Source of the DNA: Bacillota bacterium
GTDB lineage: Bacteria; Bacillota; Clostridia; Christensenellales; UMGS416
Direction of reading: 5' to 3'
Assembly (NCBI GenBank): GCA_023435705.1
Contig: JAEYRH010000016.1
Location: forward strand, 186,001 to 250,000
DNA length: 64,000 bases
Shown: positions 50,963 through 58,092 of the stretch, piece after piece
Position numbering within the stretch: the stretch's first letter is position 1
Layout: every line of letters begins with the position of its first letter
Notes under the pieces: generated by a model
Told to the model about the DNA's origin: nothing
The model's database searches: none
What the model saw: the letters and a program-made list of their open reading frames with translations, nothing else
Made by a program: the position numbers and the translations under genes

Positions 50963-51541
50963 ATGGAACAAATGAAATTCATCGTCGAAGTATCAGCAAG
51001 GCATGTGCACCTCTGCAAGGAAGATGTGGAGCAACTCTTCGGGCCTGGTGCCAAACTGACTTATAAGCGCGACCTGTCGCAGCCGGGACAGTTTTTGAGC
51101 GAAGAGCGTGTGGATGTGGTTGGGCCGAAAAACACCTTTAAAAACGTAGCGATACTGGGACCTGAACGCCCCAGCTCCCAGGTAGAAATCTCCATGACAG
51201 ACAGCTTCACACTGGGTGTGCAATCGCCTGTGCGTGAGTCTGGAGACACTGCCGGCACGCCCGGATTGGTCCTGCGTGGCCCAAATGGCGAGATTACACT
51301 TAAGGATGGTGTGATTGTAGCCAAGCGGCATATTCACATGACTCCAGAAGATGCCAAGGAACTTGGCGTGACGGATAAGCAAATCGTGGAAGTTCGTACG
51401 ATCACCGGCCGAGCTCTCACCTTTGGCGATGTTGTGGTGCGCGTGAGCCCCAGTTTCAAATTGGCCATGCATGTGGATACCGATGAAGCAAACGCTGCGT
51501 TGATCTGCCGAGACGGTTGTGACGGATATATCGTGAAATAG
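50963..51541 (+). CDS. pduL: PduL-type phosphate propanoyl/acetyltransferase
   Basis: Transfers acyl groups between CoA and phosphate, making acetyl or propionyl phosphate. The 192-residue product has two PduL beta-barrel halves, each with a zinc site: SARHVHL (H14, H16) and AKRHIHM. KDLSQPGQFLS-like sequence appears as RDLSQPGQFLSEER. There is no N-terminal encapsulation peptide and no microcompartment shell gene around, so it is a cytosolic housekeeping enzyme and likely the source of acetyl phosphate for ATP synthesis. AAAGGAG lies 7 bases upstream. A terminator follows at 51558. Confidence 0.95.
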   Translation: MEQMKFIVEVSARHVHLCKEDVEQLFGPGAKLTYKRDLSQPGQFLSEERVDVVGPKNTFKNVAILGPERPSSQVEISMTDSFTLGVQSPVRESGDTAGTPGLVLRGPNGEITLKDGVIVAKRHIHMTPEDAKELGVTDKQIVEVRTITGRALTFGDVVVRVSPSFKLAMHVDTDEANAALICRDGCDGYIVK

Positions 51542-51557
51542 AACCCTGAAAGCGAAT

Positions 51558-51588
51558 AAAGGCGGGGATTTTCTTTCCCCGCCTTTTT
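51558..51588 (+). terminator. Terminator of the ispA-DUF212-pduL unit
   Basis: AAAGGCGGGGA (51558-51568) pairs with TCCCCGCCTTT (51576-51586), followed by further T residues. Confidence 0.88.
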
Positions 51589-51604
51589 CATACATTGCAA
51601 TGGG

Positions 51605-52756
51605 CTAATTCTCTTCCTTGGCGGCCATTTGCGCCAGCAACAGGTCAACCATTCGGCCATAACTGTTCACACCGTCAGCTTGCATGTTGGACTTGAGATA
51701 GGCGTTGTTCATCTTCGATGATGTTTCCGCGACTGGGCCTTCAAATTGTTTCCAGTACTTCTGGTAAGAGTTCAGGTCTCTCTTGATACCATCGCTATAT
51801 GTCTCGTAAATCTCCCAATAAGCATCCGAGTCATAGCCATGCAGTGCGTTCATAGAGGTTGTAAGTGCCATCAGCAGACCTGAATACTCCATCTCATCGT
51901 CTTCAGAAGACATGCAGGCTAGATAACCAACAAAGTTGGCTTCATCTTCACGGGCAAAACCATATTGATGGGCTACCTCATGGGCGGCTGTTGATGCCAG
52001 AAAGGCTTCTGGGATTTCTATATTGACATTTGGCTCAATGGTAAAGGGGATAAATACACCTTGTGTTTCCGTATAAGACATTCGGTGAGATTGCCAAACC
52101 GGTTTTGGTGGGCCATATTTTGCATTGAAAAGAGGATACTCCTCTGAAAGCTTTACATAAGCTGAGGGGATCCGTCTCAACATAGCGCTCTTGCCTTCCC
52201 TGAGAGTCGTAACACCATGTGAATCCTCTGCCAAACCAATTCTGGCCTTGTTTGTTTCATCGGTGAGAGCAACACATAGCTTTTTTAACTCCGAGACAGA
52301 GCGCGGAACGACCCGATACTCCAGAGTTTTCGCCAAAGGCTGCCTGTAGTAGTTCAAGCCCCAGAGTGCAATGAAAATGAAATAGCCGATACTGATGATC
52401 ATCGCCAGATGCGTGAGCAGCTTGAAAGTCCGAAGGAGGCGTTCTCTCCGGATAATTATCAGAACTATCTGGGTGATTATGTATGCCAGAAGTCCAGCAA
52501 TGCCGAAATACAGCAGGAACTCAGCGGCGGAAAATGGCATCCAACCAAACAGGAAACTCACCGCTTGAGACAACACTGGATAGAAACCCAGCGAATAGTG
52601 CGTTTCTATCAAAGGGCTGTTGGCAGCTGCCCATTCTTTCATCACCAGTGCCAAGGGGAATAACAATAGCCAAAGCAGCTTGATCAATTGCCTGCGCCAG
52701 TGTTCAGGCGGAGGTGTTTTCAGCCGGTAAACAAGCCTGTTGACTATCGCCTTCAT
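51605..52756 (-). CDS. DUF3810 membrane zinc metalloprotease-like protein
   Basis: A 383-residue protein of the DUF3810 family with three N-terminal membrane segments (about 28-45, 75-103 and 112-135) and an outer C-terminal domain. That domain carries HEVAH (259-263) followed 9 residues on by E272 within AREDEANF, the pattern of a gluzincin metalloprotease. Conserved NYYRQP follows the last helix. No substrate is known. The gene stands alone and converges with the pduL terminator. About 200 bases upstream, to the next reverse gene, show nothing further. Confidence 0.87.
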   Translation of the reverse strand: MKAIVNRLVYRLKTPPPEHWRRQLIKLLWLLLFPLALVMKEWAAANSPLIETHYSLGFYPVLSQAVSFLFGWMPFSAAEFLLYFGIAGLLAYIITQIVLIIIRRERLLRTFKLLTHLAMIISIGYFIFIALWGLNYYRQPLAKTLEYRVVPRSVSELKKLCVALTDETNKARIGLAEDSHGVTTLREGKSAMLRRIPSAYVKLSEEYPLFNAKYGPPKPVWQSHRMSYTETQGVFIPFTIEPNVNIEIPEAFLASTAAHEVAHQYGFAREDEANFVGYLACMSSEDDEMEYSGLLMALTTSMNALHGYDSDAYWEIYETYSDGIKRDLNSYQKYWKQFEGPVAETSSKMNNAYLKSNMQADGVNSYGRMVDLLLAQMAAKEEN

Positions 52757-52957
52757 AAGCTCCCGCCTGTTAGTTCATCGAGACTGGTCCGTCGGTTGCA
52801 TGACAGAAAATACAGCATTACTCATGTCAAGCTTTTAGACATGATCGGTATTATTTCGACAGAGTCCTGCATACTGGATACTTTGATTATATCTGATATA
52901 ATAATCTATGCAAGTGCGTTCCAGTGGAATATCACCCATCTTTTATGGCATACAGCT

Positions 52958-53473
52958 CTATTTGCTTTCAGCCGGTCTGAACTGGTCGAGCAATTGTGCT
53001 ACCCACAACCGTTGCGGGCCTTCAGTAAGAGAAAAAGGCTGGCTGTCTTCGCCGGCGGAGATCGGAAAGAGCAGAACAGTCGGGCCATTACGTGTCTGAT
53101 TTTCCCACACGCTCACATGAAATACCGCGCAGTCTACATATCCTTGTTTATAAACCAATAATGTGATTTCACCCCATGGCTTCGTGAGAATATCCTTATA
53201 TGCGTTATCCTCCACAATCGGTATACGAATTGTGTTTGTCTTGCCGTTCTCATCGGTATGGTAAACCGATCCTGTCTCTGGGATTGCAATACAGGCATCT
53301 TTGATAGGTTTTTTGGTATCCCCATCCTCCACGAACACAATGATTGACCCAGTGGGGCTGATGTTGCCTCCAAAGGATTCCAGAAGATCCTCCGGCAACG
53401 AAAATGCTACGATTGCAATGAGCAGCAGCAGTGTTGGGATTAGCAGCAGCACCTTTTCCACCGATGGTTTCAA
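52958..53473 (-). CDS. Hypothetical membrane-anchored beta-domain protein
   Basis: I do not recognise this protein. It has an N-terminal hydrophobic anchor (VLLLIPTLLLLIAIVAFSL) and an outer domain that looks like a carboxypeptidase-regulatory or Cna B-type beta sandwich: IIVFVEDGDTKKPIKDACIAI, then TDENGKTNTIRIPI, a pattern of 'modifiable' loops seen in such domains. The frame extends to 53542 but no start there is convincing. TTG 53473 has GGGGTGA 5 bases upstream and gives a neat anchor of 171 residues; GTG 53482 is an alternative. It lies between the DUF3810 gene and the divergent pgi. Confidence 0.6.
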   Translation of the reverse strand: MKPSVEKVLLLIPTLLLLIAIVAFSLPEDLLESFGGNISPTGSIIVFVEDGDTKKPIKDACIAIPETGSVYHTDENGKTNTIRIPIVEDNAYKDILTKPWGEITLLVYKQGYVDCAVFHVSVWENQTRNGPTVLLFPISAGEDSQPFSLTEGPQRLWVAQLLDQFRPAESK

Positions 53474-53534
53474 TTCATTCACCCCATGTATAGTATATTT
53501 TTGTGATTTGAATAATAGTAGAAGTGTTCCGTAC

Positions 53535-53563
53535 TTTCCCAAGATGGCAAAATACGGTATAAT
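53535..53563 (+). promoter_or_regulatory. Candidate promoter of pgi
   Basis: Perfect TATAAT (53558-53563) with a poor -35 (TTTCCC, 53535-53540) at 17 bases; the ATG is at 53593. Confidence 0.45.
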
Positions 53564-53592
53564 AGTGTTGATTTTGACATAGGAGCGATACG

Positions 53593-55068
53593 ATGAAGCA
53601 GTGGCAAAAAGATAGCTGGAAACTAAGCATGAAGCTGCGTTATGATTTTAACAACATGATGGAGGAGTTCGTCGACCCGAAGGTACAGGCGGCGAAGTTT
53701 CAAAAGCAGGTTGGGGCAATTACCGAAGCAGATATTGTGGCGATCCTTCCGCAGGTGGAAAAGGCACGCAAGTCACTAGCCAACAAGTGGGGCAAGCCCT
53801 CGAGGATGCTGGCTTGGACCAAGCTGCCCTACAATCAGAAAACAGTGGTAGAAGACATTCTTTCCACTGCCAAGCGTGTGCAAAACAACTTTGATACCTT
53901 TGTGGTTCTTGGTATCGGCGGCTCTGCGTTGGGCCCAATTGCGCTGCACCAGGCCATCAAACACCTGCACTATAATGATTTGCCAGCGGAAAAGAGAGGC
54001 GGACCCCGCTTTTTCGTAGAAGACAACGTGGACCCGGAGCGCATGGCTGCCTTGTTTGATGTGATCGATCTGGAAAAGACCTGCTTCAACGTGATCACCA
54101 AGTCTGGCAGCACATCGGAGACGATGTCGCAGCTGATGATCCTGTTTGACGCCTTAAAACAAAAGCTCGGTGTGGATTATCTGCCCAAGCATGTGATTGC
54201 CACCACCGATCGCAGCAAGGGCTATCTTGTGAAGATCGCGAAGCAATACAAGCTGAAGACATTTGTAATTCCCGATGGCGTGGGCGGTCGGTTTTCAGAG
54301 ATGTGCCCGGTGGGCTTGCTGCCCGCAGCTGTGTGTGGCATTGACATTGAGCAATTTCTGGCCGGAGCTGCCTATATGGACAAACTTTGCGAAGAAGAAG
54401 ACCTGTGGAAGAACCCCGGTTGGATGGCCGGTGTGCTTGCTTATCTGGCTATGGAAAAGAAGGGCAAAAACATTCAGGTTATCATGCCTTATGCTGATTC
54501 CTTAAAGTACATGGCGGACTGGTATTCTCAGCTGTGGGGTGAGAGCCTGGGCAAGAAATTCACGCTGCGCGGCAAGGTGGTGCATGTGGGCCAGACGCCG
54601 GTGAAGGCGCTTGGCGTGACCGACCAGCACTCGCAGGTGCAGCTTTACACAGAAGGCCCATTTGACAAGACGCTTACCTTCCTCGGTGTGGATAAGTACC
54701 GCGCTGATGTCACAATTCCCCTTGGATTTGAGGACATCCCGGCGGTAAGCTTCCTGGGCGGCCACACGTTGAACGAATTGATCCAAAGTGAGCGGATCGC
54801 CACCGAATACGCGCTGGTGAAGTCTGGCAAATTGAACCAGACGATCATGCTGCCGGAAGTCAACGAGTTCACGCTTGGCCAGCTGCTGTACTTCTTCCAG
54901 GTGCAGACAGCTGTTGTCGGCGAGCTTTATGGCATCGATGCCTTCGACCAGCCCGGTGTGGAAGAGGGCAAGAATGCCACCTATGCGCTGCTGGGCCGCC
55001 CGGGCTATGAGGAAAAAAGAGCCGAGCTTTCAGCTCGGCCCAAGAAGAAGGATAAGTTTATACTGTAA
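53593..55068 (+). CDS. pgi: Glucose-6-phosphate isomerase
   Basis: Interconverts glucose 6-phosphate and fructose 6-phosphate. The 491-residue length and motifs VVLGIGGSALGP, ITKSGSTSET (sugar-phosphate binding) and VPDGVGGRFSE-type sequence (here IPDGVGGRFSEMCPVG) are standard for the bacterial enzyme. The catalytic glutamate region QLWGESLGKK and the histidine in LGGHTLNELI are present. AGGAG at 53581-53585 supports the start. Its 3' end overlaps the convergent thiT by 11 bases. Confidence 0.96.
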   Translation: MKQWQKDSWKLSMKLRYDFNNMMEEFVDPKVQAAKFQKQVGAITEADIVAILPQVEKARKSLANKWGKPSRMLAWTKLPYNQKTVVEDILSTAKRVQNNFDTFVVLGIGGSALGPIALHQAIKHLHYNDLPAEKRGGPRFFVEDNVDPERMAALFDVIDLEKTCFNVITKSGSTSETMSQLMILFDALKQKLGVDYLPKHVIATTDRSKGYLVKIAKQYKLKTFVIPDGVGGRFSEMCPVGLLPAAVCGIDIEQFLAGAAYMDKLCEEEDLWKNPGWMAGVLAYLAMEKKGKNIQVIMPYADSLKYMADWYSQLWGESLGKKFTLRGKVVHVGQTPVKALGVTDQHSQVQLYTEGPFDKTLTFLGVDKYRADVTIPLGFEDIPAVSFLGGHTLNELIQSERIATEYALVKSGKLNQTIMLPEVNEFTLGQLLYFFQVQTAVVGELYGIDAFDQPGVEEGKNATYALLGRPGYEEKRAELSARPKKKDKFIL

Positions 55069-55705
55069 CAGGTTTTTTCATCTGCCTTATGATGGCTGAC
55101 TGAAGCCCAGGCAGGTTGGCGATCACAAGGCATATTGCCAGCTCCGGCAGCATGAAGCCGTTGTACAGCAATGAGTAGATCCATACAGGCTGTCCTTCTG
55201 CATACTCGGAGAAGAAGATCACACCGGAAACCACATGCAGCAAATAGCGGAGTGTAACCACCACGATAATGCCAATGGTCAAGTGCTTCTTAAATAAGCC
55301 TACCAAACCAAGCACACCAAACGCAAGGAAGTAGTCAAACACAGGCTCCATCAGGCCATAGGAGAAGTTGGCGCCATCCTGGATGAACTGCAGCGCACCG
55401 TACACCAAGCCCACAGCAAGACCGGGCACAGGCCCGAACTGCCAGGCAAACAGGATGATGGGCAGCATGCTGGCCGCAGTTACGCTTCCGCCTTGAGGCA
55501 TACGGTAGAACCGGATGTAGGAAAGCAAGAATGCAATTGTGATACACATTGCTGCGACCACGAGGGTCCGGGTATCTAACTTGAGTTTTCGGAGTGCCAG
55601 GAGCGCAATGACCAATAGAACAAGGCCGCTCAGAATAAGAACAGTCGTGAGTGAAATTGGGTCAGCAAAAGGGTCTTGGAAGCCTTCGAGGAATTTTTGC
55701 CACAT
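55058..55705 (-). CDS. thiT: Energy-coupled thiamine transporter ThiT
   Basis: Substrate-binding membrane subunit (S component) of an ECF transporter for thiamine. The 215-residue product has six predicted membrane segments and the family features PQGGSVTAASMLPIILFAWQ (thiamine loop), GLAVGLVYGALQFIQDG, and YLLHVVSGVIFFSEYA. Start at 55705 has AAGGAG 6 bases upstream. The TPP riboswitch directly upstream supports thiamine control; the ECF energising module is elsewhere. Confidence 0.95.
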   Translation of the reverse strand: MWQKFLEGFQDPFADPISLTTVLILSGLVLLVIALLALRKLKLDTRTLVVAAMCITIAFLLSYIRFYRMPQGGSVTAASMLPIILFAWQFGPVPGLAVGLVYGALQFIQDGANFSYGLMEPVFDYFLAFGVLGLVGLFKKHLTIGIIVVVTLRYLLHVVSGVIFFSEYAEGQPVWIYSLLYNGFMLPELAICLVIANLPGLQSAIIRQMKKPVTV

Positions 55706-55769
55706 GACGGACTCCTTTTCCCCCGCCGAGGGTAAATCCGTCAAGCAAACACCATGCCCATAAGGAAAT

Positions 55770-55905
55770 CCCGCGTGCATTTCTGCACGCGGGAAGCAAA
55801 GCCTAATTCAGGCCGCTTCCCTACGCGAGTGTTAACTCCCAGGTTCCAAGGGTCGCGCTTCTGCGCCTCTCAGCATCCGGTTGGATGCCCCCCCAGCGGA
55901 TCAGT
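55770..55905 (-). promoter_or_regulatory. TPP riboswitch upstream of thiT
   Basis: On the reverse strand the aptamer core spans about 55813-55899 with the conserved elements CTGAGAGG, ACCCTTGGAACCTG and GCGTAGGGAAGCGG. A short GCCTGAATTAGGC stem follows, then a perfect 10-bp hairpin (55770-55779 with 55784-55793), followed by GATTTCC, which is the likely terminator. High TPP would lower thiT expression. Confidence 0.92.
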
Positions 55906-55964
55906 ATTTGATTGGCATGAATCGTAACAGAGCCAGAGCCAGATGTCAAGACAGGAGAATCAAG

Positions 55965-56537
55965 ATGAGCCATTTTTTTGCATATTTGGGCCGTATGAAG
56001 CACATCATTCGGTGGGGCCTGATGCGTAACACTCAGTCGGAAAACATCCAGGAGCACAGCCAGCAGGTGGCGATGATCGGCCATGGCCTGGCCACGATCC
56101 GTAACCGCCATTTCGGTGGCAGCGTGGATGCCGACCGCGTGGCCACGCTGGCGGTGTTTCACGAGGCCAGCGAGGTGATCACCGGCGACCTGGCCACACC
56201 GATCAAATACTTCAACCCGCACATCAAGGAAGCTTATAAACACATTGAGCAGGTAGCCAGCGAGAAGCTCTACAGCATGCTGCCAGAGGAACTGCAGGCG
56301 GACTATCAACCACTGCTGTTTCAGCAGGATTCGGAGGAGCACAGGCTGATGAAGGCCGCCGATAAGGTATGCGCGTATCTGAAGTGTTTGGATGAGCTGA
56401 AGGCAGGCAACCGTGAGTTTGAGAAAGCCACTTTGTCCATCCGCAAAGAGCTCGATGATCTGGCGTTGCCCGAAGTGAACTATTTCCTGAAGCACTTCGC
56501 CCCCAGCTTCAGCCTGACGCTGGACGAACTGAATTAA
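55965..56537 (+). CDS. HD-domain 5'-nucleotidase (YfbR-like)
   Basis: A 190-residue HD-superfamily protein related to YfbR 5'-deoxynucleotidases, which dephosphorylate deoxyribonucleoside monophosphates. It has WGLMRNTQSENIQEHSQQVAMI-type N terminus, SEVITGDLATPIKYFNP, and EEHRLMKAADKVCAYLKCLDE. The classical HD pair reads His-Glu here (FHEASEV). AGGAG at 55953-55957 is 7 bases before ATG 55965. It is divergent from thiT and lies ahead of miaB, with a separate promoter for miaB. Confidence 0.88.
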   Translation: MSHFFAYLGRMKHIIRWGLMRNTQSENIQEHSQQVAMIGHGLATIRNRHFGGSVDADRVATLAVFHEASEVITGDLATPIKYFNPHIKEAYKHIEQVASEKLYSMLPEELQADYQPLLFQQDSEEHRLMKAADKVCAYLKCLDELKAGNREFEKATLSIRKELDDLALPEVNYFLKHFAPSFSLTLDELN

Positions 56538-56594
56538 ACCCATAAGCCCGCCTGGCCTCTGTGCTTCCTGATGCTTCAGCATGCTTGTGATGGG

Positions 56595-56623
56595 TTGCAC
56601 CCAACATGATGAGGCTATATAAT
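56595..56623 (+). promoter_or_regulatory. Promoter of the miaB-mutS-mutL-miaA-hfq operon
   Basis: TTGCAC (56595-56600), 17-base spacer, perfect TATAAT (56618-56623). The -10 overlaps the ATG at 56622, which excludes that codon as the miaB start. Confidence 0.75.
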
Positions 56624-56654
56624 GTTTTCCATACAAGGAGTTGAGTTCCAAAGG

Positions 56655-58064
56655 ATGACCCCCGAAGATAATGCAATGCAGCAAAAAGCCGTAGGCAGCG
56701 TATCAAATAATCCGAAAGCTAAGGAATTGCTGGAAGGCAAGCGGTATTCCATTACCACCTACGGCTGCCAGATGAACGCTCACGACTCAGAAAAGATCGC
56801 CGGCATCCTGCAAGGGCTGGGCATGCAACCCGCTGCCGAACAGGCAGATGCGGATTTGATCCTGATCAACACCTGCTGCGTGCGGGAGCATGCGGAGAAC
56901 AAGGTGTATGGCAACGTAGGCGCGCTGATGAACCTGAAACGTCAGAAGCCCAACCTTCTCATCGGCGTTTGCGGCTGCATGATGCAGCAGGAAAAGGCGG
57001 CCGCCAAACTCGTGTCTAAAATGCGCCATGTGGATCTTGTCTTCGGCACGCACAACCTGCACGAGCTGCCGGAGCTGCTGGTCAATGCCATTGAGTCCGG
57101 CAAGTCCTATGTGCGGGTGAACCAGGAGGAAGGCCGCATCGTGGAAGGGCTGACTGCTGTCCGTGCGGAGTCTGTGACAGCCTTTGTAACGATCATGTAT
57201 GGCTGCGATAACTTCTGTTCCTATTGCATCGTGCCCCATGTGCGGGGCCGGGAGCGTAGCCGGGAGCCGCAACACATCATTGACGAAATACGGTCATTGT
57301 TGGAACACGGCGTTCACGAAATCACGCTGTTGGGTCAGAACGTGAATTCCTATCGTGCGGATAACGGTGAGGGCTTCCCGGAGCTGTTGGAACAGATTGA
57401 GCGGGAAGCGCCAGGGCTTTTACGCTTGCGGTTTATGACATCGCACCCCAAGGATCTGTCCGACCGATTGATCGAGGTCATGGCCCGATCTTCCGTTGTG
57501 TGCAAACAAATCCACTTGCCGGTTCAGTCGGGCAGCAACCGTATCCTGCAACAGATGAACCGCCGTTATTCAGCGGAACAATATATAGAGTTGGTTCAGA
57601 AACTAAGGGCAGCTATGCCGGGCATCGGCTTATCCTCTGATTTCATCGTGGGATTCCCCGGGGAGACGGAGGAAGACTTTGCCGAAACGCTAAGGTTGGT
57701 GGAGTCCGTCCGCTTCAATTCTTCATTCACATTCAAATACTCCCGCCGGACAGGCACCGCCGCTGCGAAGATGGCCGACCAGGTGCCGGAGGATGTGAAG
57801 AAAGAACGTCTGGCACGTCTGAACGCGTTGCAAGCCGCCATCACAACCGAACTAGATAGACAGGCGGTGGGCCGGGTGGAACAGGTGCTGGTGGAGTCGG
57901 TGAGCAAGCGCCGAAGAAACCATGTCAGCGGCCGTACGGACAGCGGCAGGATGGTGAACCTGGAAGGGGACGCAAGCATGATCGGACAAATGGTGACGGT
58001 AAAAATCACCAAGCCTATGGCAAACACGTTGTTCGGGGAATTGCTGCAGGGGAGTGCAGATTAG
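56655..58064 (+). CDS. miaB: tRNA-2-methylthio-N6-dimethylallyladenosine synthase MiaB
   Basis: Radical SAM methylthiotransferase that adds a methylthio group to i6A37 in tRNA. The 469-residue product has the N-terminal MTTase domain with three cluster cysteines (TYGCQMN, NTCCVREHAENK, GVCGCM), the radical SAM motif CDNFCSYC, and a C-terminal TRAM domain (about 405-469). It makes the second step after MiaA, whose gene is five genes downstream in the same operon. The ATG at 56655 is chosen because the promoter -10 covers the earlier ATG; AAGGAG lies 14 bases upstream, a long spacing, with AAAGG just before the ATG. Confidence 0.95.
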   Translation: MTPEDNAMQQKAVGSVSNNPKAKELLEGKRYSITTYGCQMNAHDSEKIAGILQGLGMQPAAEQADADLILINTCCVREHAENKVYGNVGALMNLKRQKPNLLIGVCGCMMQQEKAAAKLVSKMRHVDLVFGTHNLHELPELLVNAIESGKSYVRVNQEEGRIVEGLTAVRAESVTAFVTIMYGCDNFCSYCIVPHVRGRERSREPQHIIDEIRSLLEHGVHEITLLGQNVNSYRADNGEGFPELLEQIEREAPGLLRLRFMTSHPKDLSDRLIEVMARSSVVCKQIHLPVQSGSNRILQQMNRRYSAEQYIELVQKLRAAMPGIGLSSDFIVGFPGETEEDFAETLRLVESVRFNSSFTFKYSRRTGTAAAKMADQVPEDVKKERLARLNALQAAITTELDRQAVGRVEQVLVESVSKRRRNHVSGRTDSGRMVNLEGDASMIGQMVTVKITKPMANTLFGELLQGSAD

Positions 58065-58092
58065 CCGGATGATCAGTTCGCAGGGGAGAGGC

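Noticed and set aside
50963..51541. PduL as part of a bacterial microcompartment
   Set aside because: No shell proteins or encapsulation peptide are present.
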